In this document: positions 53,950-62,242 of the stretch, piece by piece | How the letters are laid out: the number at the start of each line of letters is the position of its first letter | Numbering within the stretch: position 1 is the stretch's first letter | Assembly (NCBI GenBank): GCA_021776245.1 | Contig: JAJFGF010000035.1 | Location: forward strand, 1-64,000 | Source: Hyphococcus sp. | GTDB lineage: Bacteria > Pseudomonadota > Alphaproteobacteria > Caulobacterales > Parvularculaceae | Direction of reading: 5' to 3' | Length of the DNA: 64,000 nucleotides | The notes under the pieces: generated by a model | What the model was told of the DNA's origin: nothing | Databases searched by the model: none | The model's input: only the letters and a program-made list of their open reading frames with translations | Position numbers and translations under genes: made by a program

Positions 53950-54354
53950 CTAATGAACGGTCAGCCTTGTTTGAATTTGATCCCAACGCCGCAGGGCTCG
54001 CTCTATGCGTTCCATATGACGAAGCGTCACCATTTGGGCGCCACGCTCCTCTTTTGAAAGTGGCGCGCGTGGCTCGGAGAAAAGTCCGGTGAGCGCCGAG
54101 ATTTTGCCGCGCACCATTTCAATTCGTTGTGACAGCCGGATGCCGATATGGGTCAAATCGTTGAGATAATTCGACCTCTGCGCGCCCTTGCGGCGCATAC
54201 GGGCATTCTCGCGCCGCCGGAAGAGCATTTCATTGCCAAGCCGCCGGACAATTTCAAAGCTGTCTTCAATATCGTCCTCAAGTTCCTCTATCGTCGATTG
54301 TTCGACCGCGTCGCGGTCGCCGCAAAGGCTGGGATTTCTCAGTGATGACGCCAT
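53950..54354 (-). CDS. helical hypothetical protein
   Basis: A 134-residue charged, probably all-helical protein I do not recognise. A coiled-coil-like acidic segment (TIEELEDDIEDSFEIVRRLGNEMLFRRREN) is followed by a basic stretch (MRRKGAQRSNYLNDLTHIGIRLSQRIEMVRGKI). The track ORF extends to 54549 across the divergent promoter region; ATG 54354 is the first start compatible with that layout. A strong terminator follows. Divergent from the LysR gene, so it may be a regulated target. Confidence 0.6.
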   Translation of the reverse strand: MASSLRNPSLCGDRDAVEQSTIEELEDDIEDSFEIVRRLGNEMLFRRRENARMRRKGAQRSNYLNDLTHIGIRLSQRIEMVRGKISALTGLFSEPRAPLSKEERGAQMVTLRHMERIERALRRWDQIQTRLTVH

Positions 54355-54541
54355 TTCTGTTCTCTGCTTTTTCAGCGCCGCGCGCCGCGGCCGCCTGTTG
54401 TGCAGCGCAATGTCTGCATGACCAAAATATTTTACAAGCGAATAATATTTGACGTTTCTATCGGATATGTCGATAATATTTTGGCAAACCCTGTCAAATC
54501 CACACTGATGCAGGGCGAAAAGCTTCGAAGAAGGCCGCGAC

Positions 54542-55420
54542 GTGGACATTGAGCTTGCGCGAACTTTTCTGGTCGTTGTCGAAACCCGTAACTTCGTCAG
54601 AGCGGCGTCCGAACTTCACGTGACCCAATCCACGGTCAGCGCCAGAATCCGGTCGCTGGAAGATCAACTCGGCAGGCCGCTGTTCATTCGGAACAAAGCC
54701 GGCGTGTCGCTGACCTCTGCCGGTGAGCTTTTCAAGCGACATGCGGCGACCCTGGTTCATGTCTGGCAACACGCCAAAAGCGAAGTTGAGATACCGGAGG
54801 GCTACGCCGACGTCGTTTCGATTGGCGCGCGGTTTGCGCTCTGGGATCCGTTCCTTCTCCGCTGGCTCGCCTGGATGAAAAAAGAACATCCCATGATCGC
54901 GATTCAGGCGGAACTTGGAATGTCCGACACGATCACGAAACGCCTCGCAGAAGGAACGCTCGACCTTGGCGTAACCTATTCTGCGCTCAGCATGCCGGCA
55001 TTGAAAGCGGAACCGCTTTTTCTTGAACGGCTCATGCTGGTGACAACAGACCCAAAGGATCATTCGGTTTTGCCGGCGAATTATGTTCACATTGATTGGG
55101 GTGCGGATTTTCAGCGGGAGTTCAGGCTTTCCTTTCCAGGCCAGCTTGGTCACGGCATGAAGATAAACCTTGGCGTATTGGGACTAACCTATATCAAAGA
55201 CAATGGCGGCGCCGGTTATTTTCCCGAACGGTTGGTGCGGGCGGAGCTTGAAAGCGGCGCTCTGATCCGCATCCACGAGGCCCCGGTCATTACATTCCCG
55301 GTCTTCATGATCTTTCCGTCGGAACACGCCAATCCGTCTATTGTATCCGCACTGGACGGACTTCGTCTGGTCACCCGGTCGGCAATCAGTGAAGAGTACC
55401 AGTTGAGCAGCTCCGATTGA
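54542..55420 (+). CDS. LysR-family transcriptional regulator
   Basis: A 292-residue regulator. The winged HTH is at residues 1-60 (ARTFLVVVETRNFVRAASELHVTQSTVSARIRSLEDQLGRPLFIR), with a type 2 periplasmic-binding-like effector domain from ~90. It starts at GTG 54542. LysR proteins usually act on the divergent neighbour, here the helical hypothetical gene whose start lies 187 bp away. Effector unknown. Confidence 0.92.
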   Translation: MDIELARTFLVVVETRNFVRAASELHVTQSTVSARIRSLEDQLGRPLFIRNKAGVSLTSAGELFKRHAATLVHVWQHAKSEVEIPEGYADVVSIGARFALWDPFLLRWLAWMKKEHPMIAIQAELGMSDTITKRLAEGTLDLGVTYSALSMPALKAEPLFLERLMLVTTDPKDHSVLPANYVHIDWGADFQREFRLSFPGQLGHGMKINLGVLGLTYIKDNGGAGYFPERLVRAELESGALIRIHEAPVITFPVFMIFPSEHANPSIVSALDGLRLVTRSAISEEYQLSSSD

Positions 55421-55737
55421 GCATGTTGCAAATTTAAGCGGTTCAAGCGCTTCTGGCAGTTGTTTGGCGGCGGCGTCGCCAAACGGGCCCGTTGAAAACG
55501 CACCAGCAATGGCGGCCAACGAAATTCCGAGCCTCTGATCTCAAACCATCCTGAAGTTTCGCCAAATAATATTGGCCAGGCCGATTACAGCTGCGAAATT
55601 TATTCGTTTGCCAGGAAAAATGCGACGCCTAAATTTATGCCGAGATCCATGCGCAGCGAAAGTATTCGAGCCACCGGAAAACGAGCGGATTTGGGACCTC
55701 ATCTTCTGCGACCGAGCACACTTTAAGAAAGGAGAAT
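55421..55737. other. intergenic, no gene seen
   Basis: About 320 bp without a convincing ORF. Short reading frames on both strands lack ribosome sites and resemble no family. It may include a decayed gene remnant. It ends with an AAGAAAGGAG ribosome-binding sequence that serves the short leader ORF at 55739. Confidence 0.5.
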
Positions 55738-55785
55738 AATGAGATGCGGGTGAAAGGCGCATGATCGCCGCACCCGCATCTCATT
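55738..55785 (+). promoter_or_regulatory. leader peptide plus 15-bp-stem hairpin (attenuator-like)
   Basis: AAAGGAG is followed by ATG AGA TGC GGG TGA (55739-55753), a four-codon ORF. The same bases form the left arm AATGAGATGCGGGTG of a perfect hairpin whose right arm CACCCGCATCTCATT ends 17 nt before ATG 55802 and is followed by GTTTTC. Translation of the leader would disrupt the hairpin. Attenuation is inferred. Confidence 0.5.
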
Positions 55786-55801
55786 GTTTTCAGGCCATAC
55801 A

Positions 55802-56077
55802 ATGAACAACGCAGTGATCGTCGATATGACTCATTGGGAAACAATTGGACACTGGATCCTGGCGTTCTTGATTGGGTCCGAAACCTTTGCAGCCATTGGC
55901 GCTCCGATTTGGGCAACGCTGTCCTATGCAGGGCTCGGCAAAACGGGTGTCTATATAACGGTTGCGATTTCCGGCGCTGTCGCGCTTGCCGCAGCGATCT
56001 GGATATATCGCCGGGCGAAACGGCAATGGATCATTCAACAATCAGAATGTCGCGCGGCGCGATCGGACGAGGCTTGA
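55802..56077 (+). CDS. small two-helix membrane protein
   Basis: A 91-residue protein with two membrane segments (IGHWILAFLIGSETFAAIGAPIWATL and GVYITVAISGAVALAAAIWIYRRA) and a charged tail. No family recognised. The track start at 55784 is a TTG inside the hairpin; ATG 55802 is preferred although its ribosome site is weak. The upstream leader/hairpin suggests regulated expression. Confidence 0.55.
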   Translation: MNNAVIVDMTHWETIGHWILAFLIGSETFAAIGAPIWATLSYAGLGKTGVYITVAISGAVALAAAIWIYRRAKRQWIIQQSECRAARSDEA

Positions 56078-56170
56078 AGGAATCAACGAGCAGCGTAAGG
56101 GCCGAGCACGCGGCGGTGACTGCTTCTCCAAGTGATTTTCGCGGCAAGAATGTTTCTGCGCGGCTGCGCG

Positions 56171-56359
56171 TCAGGGCTGCCGGACATGTGACGGGATCAT
56201 TCGCCGGATCAATCCGTCGCGTTTGATAAACTGATGATAAAGCGCGGCGCCGTCATTGTCCGCTCGCGACCGCCGCCCTGCGCTGCCGCATCCGGAGCAG
56301 CCGACATTGTCGGGACTGCAGCGACCGCCGCTATTATCGCCTTGTTCGGTCGCATGCAT
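56171..56359 (-). CDS. small cysteine-rich hypothetical protein
   Basis: A 62-residue ORF read from ATG 56359 with AGGA five bases upstream. Codon third positions look like those of its neighbours. It contains RCSPDNVGCSGCGSAGRR (C-x7-C-x2-C), suggestive of metal or iron-sulfur binding. A perfect FNR-type box lies 77 bp upstream of the start, at a distance that suits activation. No family recognised; it may be a remnant. Confidence 0.35.
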   Translation of the reverse strand: MHATEQGDNSGGRCSPDNVGCSGCGSAGRRSRADNDGAALYHQFIKRDGLIRRMIPSHVRQP

Positions 56360-56435
56360 CCTGTTCCTGTTTACAATGACGACACACAATCACTGTCGGG
56401 TGCTGAAAACATTAGTGATAAAACGCATTTTCGTT

Positions 56436-56449
56436 TTGATGCAGATCAA
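56436..56449. promoter_or_regulatory. FNR/Anr/FixK-type binding box
   Basis: TTGAT-GCAG-ATCAA, an exact match to the CRP/FNR-family anaerobox TTGAT-N4-ATCAA. The small Cys-rich ORF lies downstream on the minus strand; no plus-strand gene starts within 500 bp. Confidence 0.6.
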
Positions 56450-56622
56450 TATAGGAAATCCCTGATAATGCACTCAATCGTTTTCCGAATCCGCATTGTC
56501 GTATTGGCGATTATCAATTCGTAATATTGCGGCGTCGGCTGTTGCGCTTCGAGCGTCTGTTGCCGGGGAGGGGATTTGACCGTGTAAAGCCGGGAAACGG
56601 CGCCGCCCAATTCTGGCTTCAG

Positions 56623-56916
56623 TCAACAAAACGCCTTGTGCAGCGTTTTGATAATTTCCGCCGCCGCCTTGTCCGCAATTGAATAGTAAATTGTCTGGCC
56701 TTCGCGGCGCGTCGCCACAAGACCTTCCTGTCGCAGTCGCGCCAGATGCTGCGACACGGTCGCCTGGCGCAATTCAAGCTCATCCGATAATTCACCGACT
56801 GATCTCTCGCCATCAGCCATGAGGCAAAGCAGCATCAGGCGGTTGCGCGACGCCATGGCTTTGAGAAGCTGCGACGCTTCGTCCAGATTTTCTTCCATTT
56901 TCGCGAATTTGGTCAT
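56623..56916 (-). CDS. ArsR-family persulfide-sensing repressor, SqrR/BigR-like
   Basis: A 97-residue winged-helix repressor: SRNRLMLLCLMADGERSVGELSDELELRQATVSQHLARLRQEGLVATRREGQTIYYSI. Cys31 and Cys97 are 66 residues apart, the same spacing as the redox pair of SqrR (C41/C107) and BigR (C42/C108), which form a tetrasulfide link on exposure to persulfide. ATG 56916 is the correct start; the track ORF runs through the promoter. Divergent from the DUF2892-RND-LolA-porin-SQR operon, which it most likely represses. Confidence 0.88.
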   Translation of the reverse strand: MTKFAKMEENLDEASQLLKAMASRNRLMLLCLMADGERSVGELSDELELRQATVSQHLARLRQEGLVATRREGQTIYYSIADKAAAEIIKTLHKAFC

Positions 56917-56928
56917 GGCGTTACTCTT

Positions 56929-56950
56929 TACATTCGAATATACGAATGTA
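56929..56950. promoter_or_regulatory. inverted repeat, SqrR/BigR operator candidate
   Basis: TACATTCG-AATATA-CGAATGTA, 8-bp perfect arms in an AT-rich context between the repressor start and the DUF2892 gene. Its size fits an ArsR-family operator. Confidence 0.7.
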
Positions 56951-57032
56951 TATATACTAGGCCATGCGATACTCGAAGTCCAGATGAAAACGATTCGCAC
57001 GCAGATTGGCCCGTTAAAATATGGAGAATGAT

Positions 57033-57233
57033 ATGAATATCGATCGAAGCGTCTTTGCATTCGCCGGATTATTGATCCTGATCAGTCTCAGCCTTGGCTA
57101 TTTGGCGCATCCATACTGGCACGGGCTGACAGCCTTTGTCGGCCTGAACATGTTTCAGGCGGCGTTCACGAAAGTTTGCCCATTGGCGATTCTCTTGAAG
57201 CGGTTCGGTTTGAAACCGGGTCCGGCTTTTTAG
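57033..57233 (+). CDS. DUF2892/YgaP-like membrane protein
   Basis: A 66-residue protein with two membrane helices (SVFAFAGLLILISLSLGYLA and WHGLTAFVGLNMFQAAFTKVCPLAILL). The NMFQAAFTKVCPLAILLKRFGLK ending is diagnostic of DUF2892, the membrane part of YgaP-type rhodaneses. In sulfide regulons DUF2892 proteins occur with rhodanese or persulfide dioxygenase. ATG 57033 has GGAG upstream. First gene of the SQR operon. Confidence 0.9.
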   Translation: MNIDRSVFAFAGLLILISLSLGYLAHPYWHGLTAFVGLNMFQAAFTKVCPLAILLKRFGLKPGPAF

Positions 57234-57272
57234 GCGGCTGAGTGGCTCAAAGCCGGGTCGGGAGAGCATAAA

Positions 57273-59912
57273 ATGAACTCAATAACGTCAAGCGCGACTA
57301 ATCACCCATCTCTGCATATGCGGCTGGCGGCTATTTTTAGCGCTATTATGATCGCGCTGGTGGCGGCGCCCAGTCTCGCGCCCGGCACATTTGATTTCTT
57401 GCAGCCTCTCAAGATCGATACGGATCCGGAAAACATGCTCGCCGCCGATGAGCCGGTGCGGGTTTTCCATAATGAGATGAAAGCGGAGTTCACGCTGCAT
57501 GACCTCATTGTCGTCGGCGTTGTTAATACTGCGCATAAAGAGGGCGTGTTCAACGCCGAAACACTTGGCGAAATTCATGCATTGGCGGAGTATGCCGAGA
57601 CAATCAGATGGAAGGCAGAAAACGACGACACCGAACAGCAGGGTGTCATCGCGATCGACATCATCGCGCCATCAACGGTCGATTCAATAGAACAAGCAGG
57701 CCTTGGGTCAGTGCGCTTCAACTGGTTGCTTCCGGCCCCGCCGACGAGCGATGAAGAGGCGCTCGCTGTGCGGGAACGCGCCCAAAGAATACCGACGCTC
57801 AATGATACGCTCGTATCCGGTGATGGTACGGCGATTGCGCTTTATATTCCAATCACCTCCAAGGATGTGAGTTTTCGCGTCGCCAAAGCGCTTCGCAGCA
57901 AGATCGCCGAATTTGAAGGCGACGCTGTCTTCCATATTACCGGCCTGCCGATCGCACAGGATCAGTTCGGTGTTGAGATGTTTAAACAAATGGCGATCTC
58001 TGCGCCTGCGGCAATGGCGTTGATTTTCGCTTTGATGTGGCTGTTCTTCCGGCGGCTTGATCTTATTGTCTCTCCAATGATCGTTGCGATGGTTTCGGTC
58101 ATCGGCGCCATGGGGCTTCTCGTGGCTACGGGAAACACAGTCCACATCATGAGTTCGATGATCCCGATATTCGTGATGCCGATCGCCGTTCTCGACGCCG
58201 TTCATATTCTCTCGGACTTCTATGATCGCTATCCGGCAATAAAAGATCGGCGGAAAACGCTGGATCATGTAATGGGCGAGCTGTGGCAGCCGATGTTGTT
58301 CACAACCCTGACGACCTGCACCGGCTTTGCCTCTCTCGCCTTTACGCCGATCCCACCAGTTCAGGTCTTCGGGATATTTGTCGCGATTGGCGTATTCTTT
58401 GCCTGGTTTTTCACCGTCACGCTAATTCCCGCCTATATTATGCTGATGCCGGAAAAAGCGTTTTCCGGTTTCGGCATGGGCGCAAAAGGCGAAGACGCCG
58501 ATCATGAGACGACACCTCTTGCGCGTTTTCTACATAGTGTTGGCGAGGTTGCCGTCACCCGCTCGAAAATCATTGTTTCCATTTTCCTGATCGCGCTCGC
58601 AATTGCTGGCTACGGCGTCACGCAAATTCGGATCAACGATAATCCGGTAAAATGGTTTGGGCCTGACCACGATATCCGCGTCGCGGACCGCGCACTCAAT
58701 GAAAGATTCGGCGGCACTTATATGGCCTATCTGGCCCTGAGCGCCCCGGAAAGTGATGACGCCAGCGCGATCGCAGTCGAAATCGACAACCGACTTGCCG
58801 CACTGGATACGCAAGCCGCCCGAACTCTGGCAGAGGAAGCGCGCGAACGACAGACCAAATTTAACACTGGTGATGAATTTGTCGCTGCCTTACGTGCAAG
58901 CGGTGAACGCGCCCGTGACGACGCTGACGCCGATGACGACTGGTACGCTTGGGACGACGCCCTTCTGGCTGTGGATGCAGCCCTTCAGTCTCGCGATATT
59001 TTCAAACGGCCTGATGTTCTTCGCTATATTGAGAAGCTTCAACGGCATCTCGGCGAAACCGGGCTTGTGGGCAAATCGAATGCCGTTACGGATATCGTTA
59101 AAACCGTCCACCGCGATCTCTTTCTCGGCGAGGAAGAGGCATTCCGTATTCCTGACACGCCGGAAGCCGTCGCCCAAACGCTCATCACGTTTCAGAACAG
59201 CCACCGGCCGCAAGACCTCTTCAAGCTGGTTACGCCGGATTACCGCAAAGCCGTTGTCTGGCTGCAACTGAAAAGCGGCGACAATGTCGATATGAGCGCT
59301 GTGATCGCCGCCGTTGAGCGCTATGTCGCAGCAAATCCGCCGCCGACCGTCATTGATCATGATTGGTTCGGTCTCACCTATATCAACGTCGCGTGGCAGC
59401 AAAAGATGGTTTCCGGCATGGCCCGCGCATTTCTCGGCAGCTTTGTCATTGTTCTGATCCTGATGACGCTTTTGTTCCGGTCATTTGCCTGGGGTCTTCT
59501 TTCCATGGCGCCGCTCACTGTCACGATTGGTGTCATCTACGGCGTGATCGGGTTGATCGGCAAAGACTACGACATGCCGGTCGCAGTGTTGTCTTCGCTC
59601 AGCCTTGGTCTGGCGATTGATTATGCAATTCATTTCAATGCACGCAGTCGCCAGATTTACCGCGAATTGGGCGACTGGGCGAGTACGGCAAAAGCCGCTT
59701 TCGGAGAACCGGCGCGGGCGATCTTCCGCAATGTAATTGTTATCGGCGTCGGTTTTTTGCCGCTGCTATTGGCGCCGCTTGTTCCCTATCAGACCGTCGG
59801 CGCATTTATCTCGGCAATCCTGGTTCTCGCGGGCGTGGCGACTCTTTTGGGGCTGCCGGCGCTGATAACAATTTTTCAGCCAATTCTATTTCCGAAAAGG
59901 AGTGAGGTATGA
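57273..59912 (+). CDS. RND/MMPL-family transporter
   Basis: An 879-residue inner-membrane exporter with duplicated halves. N-terminal helix, a periplasmic loop (~60-240), then helices in the pattern AISAPAAMALIFALMWLFFRRLDLIV and MSSMIPIFVMPIAVLDAVHILSDFYDRY (MMPL signature). The second half has a Asp/Ala-rich loop (RARDDADADDDWYAWDD) and SFVIVLILMTLLFRSFAWGLLSM with LGLAIDYAIHFNARSR. This hydrophobe/amphiphile-exporter-type family is proton driven. The stop overlaps the LolA-like start by 4 bp. Substrate unknown. Confidence 0.9.
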   Translation: MNSITSSATNHPSLHMRLAAIFSAIMIALVAAPSLAPGTFDFLQPLKIDTDPENMLAADEPVRVFHNEMKAEFTLHDLIVVGVVNTAHKEGVFNAETLGEIHALAEYAETIRWKAENDDTEQQGVIAIDIIAPSTVDSIEQAGLGSVRFNWLLPAPPTSDEEALAVRERAQRIPTLNDTLVSGDGTAIALYIPITSKDVSFRVAKALRSKIAEFEGDAVFHITGLPIAQDQFGVEMFKQMAISAPAAMALIFALMWLFFRRLDLIVSPMIVAMVSVIGAMGLLVATGNTVHIMSSMIPIFVMPIAVLDAVHILSDFYDRYPAIKDRRKTLDHVMGELWQPMLFTTLTTCTGFASLAFTPIPPVQVFGIFVAIGVFFAWFFTVTLIPAYIMLMPEKAFSGFGMGAKGEDADHETTPLARFLHSVGEVAVTRSKIIVSIFLIALAIAGYGVTQIRINDNPVKWFGPDHDIRVADRALNERFGGTYMAYLALSAPESDDASAIAVEIDNRLAALDTQAARTLAEEARERQTKFNTGDEFVAALRASGERARDDADADDDWYAWDDALLAVDAALQSRDIFKRPDVLRYIEKLQRHLGETGLVGKSNAVTDIVKTVHRDLFLGEEEAFRIPDTPEAVAQTLITFQNSHRPQDLFKLVTPDYRKAVVWLQLKSGDNVDMSAVIAAVERYVAANPPPTVIDHDWFGLTYINVAWQQKMVSGMARAFLGSFVIVLILMTLLFRSFAWGLLSMAPLTVTIGVIYGVIGLIGKDYDMPVAVLSSLSLGLAIDYAIHFNARSRQIYRELGDWASTAKAAFGEPARAIFRNVIVIGVGFLPLLLAPLVPYQTVGAFISAILVLAGVATLLGLPALITIFQPILFPKRSEV

Positions 59913-60718
59913 TCAAGAAAACTTTCATCGCGGTCACCGCAATAGCTGCATCGCTTTTGTCGTCGGCACATGCGCAGGAACCGGTTGATGCGTTAAATGT
60001 CCAGGACATTGTCGATCGCGCAAGCGCCGCCGCCTATTATCAGGGCAGGGACGGGCGCGCGAGTGTTCATATGGCGATCCTGGATGCGCAGGGGCGCGAA
60101 CGCACCCGCGATTTTGTAATCTTACGAACCGACATTGATGATCTGGATAATGGCGAGCAGCGCTTTTATGTGCTGTTTGAACGGCCTGCAGATATCAGCA
60201 AGACGGCGTTTCTGGTATGGAAACATGCAGACGCCAATGACGACCGCTGGCTGTACTTGCCGGCGCTGGATCTAGTGAAGCGCATTGCACCATCGGATGA
60301 ACGCACCAGTTTTGTCGGCTCCCACTTCTTTTACGAAGATGTTTCCGGGCGCGGGCCCGGTGAAGACGACCATGTTCTGGAGGAAGAGACCGATGCGTAT
60401 TATGTGATCAGATCGACGCCAAAAGACGCGCAAGGCGTTGAATTTGCCAGTTATAAAAACTGGATTCACAAGACCACCTTCATTCCGGTAAAAACGGAAT
60501 ATTACGATGCATCGGGCGAGGCTTACCGCACCTATTCGGCGACAGCTGTCGAGACCATCGACGGCAATCCTACAGTGGTTGAAGCGACGATGGCCGATAC
60601 GCGCATCGGCGGTGAAACCAGGATGAGTTACGGCGATGTCGCTTATGACATCGATTTGCCGGAGGATATTTTCTCCGAACGCTATTTACGCAATCCGCCG
60701 CGTCGGCATCTTCGGTAG
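59909..60718 (+). CDS. LolA-like outer-membrane lipoprotein-sorting protein
   Basis: A 269-residue periplasmic protein with signal peptide ~1-22 (TFIAVTAIAASLLSSAHAQ). The open beta-sheet fold resembles LolA/LolB-type carriers: DGRASVHMAILDAQGRERTRDFVILR, VLFERPADISKTAFLVWKHADANDDRWLYLPALDLVKRIA and FVGSHFFYEDVSGR, a signature of outer membrane lipoprotein-sorting family proteins paired with RND transporters. It may carry a hydrophobic cargo from the RND protein to the outer membrane. Confidence 0.85.
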   Translation: MIKKTFIAVTAIAASLLSSAHAQEPVDALNVQDIVDRASAAAYYQGRDGRASVHMAILDAQGRERTRDFVILRTDIDDLDNGEQRFYVLFERPADISKTAFLVWKHADANDDRWLYLPALDLVKRIAPSDERTSFVGSHFFYEDVSGRGPGEDDHVLEEETDAYYVIRSTPKDAQGVEFASYKNWIHKTTFIPVKTEYYDASGEAYRTYSATAVETIDGNPTVVEATMADTRIGGETRMSYGDVAYDIDLPEDIFSERYLRNPPRRHLR

Positions 60719-60734
60719 GGAAAGGCGGGCGGCG

Positions 60735-62198
60735 ATGGCGCACCGGCGCACAATATTTTACGCAACCGCAGCATCACTGATCCTGCCCGCGATGGCGGTC
60801 GCACAGGCGCCTCCTCCTCTGCCCGCTGGATTGTCATCGGAACCGGCCGAGCAAAGTGAGCGCCAGAATTCGACAACGCCCGATCTGCCGTCAGGGCTTG
60901 AAGAACCGTCTGAACCGGCGCTGCCGCCGGGGCTAGCATTAGAGGCTGCGGACAAACCCCGAGACACAAGCCGCGATGCGCGCGACGACTTCGCTTTGCC
61001 ATTCGGCCTTTCCGGATTTGCCGAAGCGCGCCTTGGCGCGCGCATCGTTGACGATCCGACGCAAAAAACGCTTTCTGTCGGCGAGGTTCGCATTCAGCTC
61101 GAACGCGACGTTGAAACGGAGCACGCGAATTTTCGATTTGTCGGCGATTTTCTTTATGACGGGGTCGCGGGTGATCACTCTGTTAATCTTGAAAAGGGCC
61201 GCGGCTTTTTTGATTTGCGGGAAGCAAATGTCGTCCTTCGTCCGGTCAATTTTCTTGACGTAAAGGCAGGCCGGCAGGTTCTCACCTGGGGAGTCGGCGA
61301 CCTTTATTTCATCAATGATCTTTTCCCGAAGGATTTCAGGTCGTTTTTCATCGGACGCGACGACGAATATCTGAAAGCGCCGTCCGACGCCGTCCGACTG
61401 TCGGCGTTTAGCGATATTGCGAATGTTGAATTCGTCTATACGCCGCGTTTTGACGCCGACCGCTCGATCACTGGCGAACGTCTTTCCTACTTCAACCCGG
61501 CGCTCGGCCGGATCGCAGGCCGCGATGCGATAATTGTCGCCGATTTGCCCGACGCGTGGTTTTCCGATGATGAATTCGCCGGTCGCGCCTATCGGCAAAT
61601 TGGCGCTTTCGAGACGGCTCTTTACGGCTATGCCGGAATTTGGAAAACTCCTGAGGGGCAAACGCCTTTGGGCCGCCCGTTCCATCCGCGTCTCGCAGTT
61701 TTCGGCGCCAGCCTGCGCGGGCCGCTAAAAGGCGGCATCGCTACCGCGGAGTTCGGCCATTATCTGAGCCGCGACGATCTTGCAGGGAGTAATCCGCTGA
61801 TCCGTAACAGCGAAAGCCGCCTTTTGGCGGGATACGAACGCGAGATTGCAACGGAGCTGACTGCGTCCGCCCAATATATCGTTGAAATTATATCCGACTT
61901 TGATGCGCTTGCCGGCGCTTTGCCGGCAGGCGCTCAGACGCCGGATCGCGTCCGTCATCTGGTCACGCTGCGTCTAACAAAACTGATGCTTAATCAGAAC
62001 CTGACGCTGTCCGGTTTCAATTTTTGGAGCCCGAATGAACAGGACGGCTATTTGCGGCTTCGCGCTTCTTACAAGCTGAGCGACGCGTTGCTCGCGGAGG
62101 TTGGCGGCAATATTTTTTACGGCGCTGACGACAATACTTTTTTTGGGCAGTTCGAAAACAATACGAATTTGTTCGTCGGTCTTCGGCGCAATTTCTAA
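60735..62198 (+). CDS. outer-membrane beta-barrel protein (DUF1302-like)
   Basis: A 487-residue exported protein with signal peptide 1-22 (TIFYATAASLILPAMAVAQ), a Pro-rich linker (~25-80), then a strand-rich barrel ending LFVGLRRNF with terminal Phe, as is usual for BAM substrates. REANVVLRPVNFLDVKAGRQVLTWGVGDLYFINDLFPKDFRSFFIGRDDEYLKAPSDAVRLS is like the conserved core of DUF1302-type porins that pair with RND and LolA-like genes. ATG 60735 is chosen; the track ORF overlaps the LolA gene. Confidence 0.8.
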   Translation: MAHRRTIFYATAASLILPAMAVAQAPPPLPAGLSSEPAEQSERQNSTTPDLPSGLEEPSEPALPPGLALEAADKPRDTSRDARDDFALPFGLSGFAEARLGARIVDDPTQKTLSVGEVRIQLERDVETEHANFRFVGDFLYDGVAGDHSVNLEKGRGFFDLREANVVLRPVNFLDVKAGRQVLTWGVGDLYFINDLFPKDFRSFFIGRDDEYLKAPSDAVRLSAFSDIANVEFVYTPRFDADRSITGERLSYFNPALGRIAGRDAIIVADLPDAWFSDDEFAGRAYRQIGAFETALYGYAGIWKTPEGQTPLGRPFHPRLAVFGASLRGPLKGGIATAEFGHYLSRDDLAGSNPLIRNSESRLLAGYEREIATELTASAQYIVEIISDFDALAGALPAGAQTPDRVRHLVTLRLTKLMLNQNLTLSGFNFWSPNEQDGYLRLRASYKLSDALLAEVGGNIFYGADDNTFFGQFENNTNLFVGLRRNF

Positions 62199-62242
62199 AG
62201 CCACGCCGGCTGGCGCAGTTCGGCAACTAAAGGGAGATAAAT

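Larger units (their letters stand above)
56078..56622. other. 545-bp gap with a small ORF and an FNR box
   Basis: No standard gene covers this gap. It holds the candidate Cys-rich ORF at 56171-56359 and the FNR-type box at 56436-56449. The plus-strand ORF 56234-56524 is not favoured because it is antisense to the former and runs through the box. Confidence 0.5.

Noticed and set aside
54355-54549. N-terminal extension of the 53950 gene to 199 aa
   Set aside because: It would cover the whole divergent promoter region and overlap the LysR start; the extra residues look non-coding.
56234-56524. 96-aa plus-strand ORF
   Set aside because: Antisense to the Cys-rich ORF, spans the FNR box, and the later part has non-coding base composition.
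60939-61685. 248-aa minus-strand ORF inside the beta-barrel gene
   Set aside because: Antisense to a signal-peptide-bearing barrel protein in a continuous operon.
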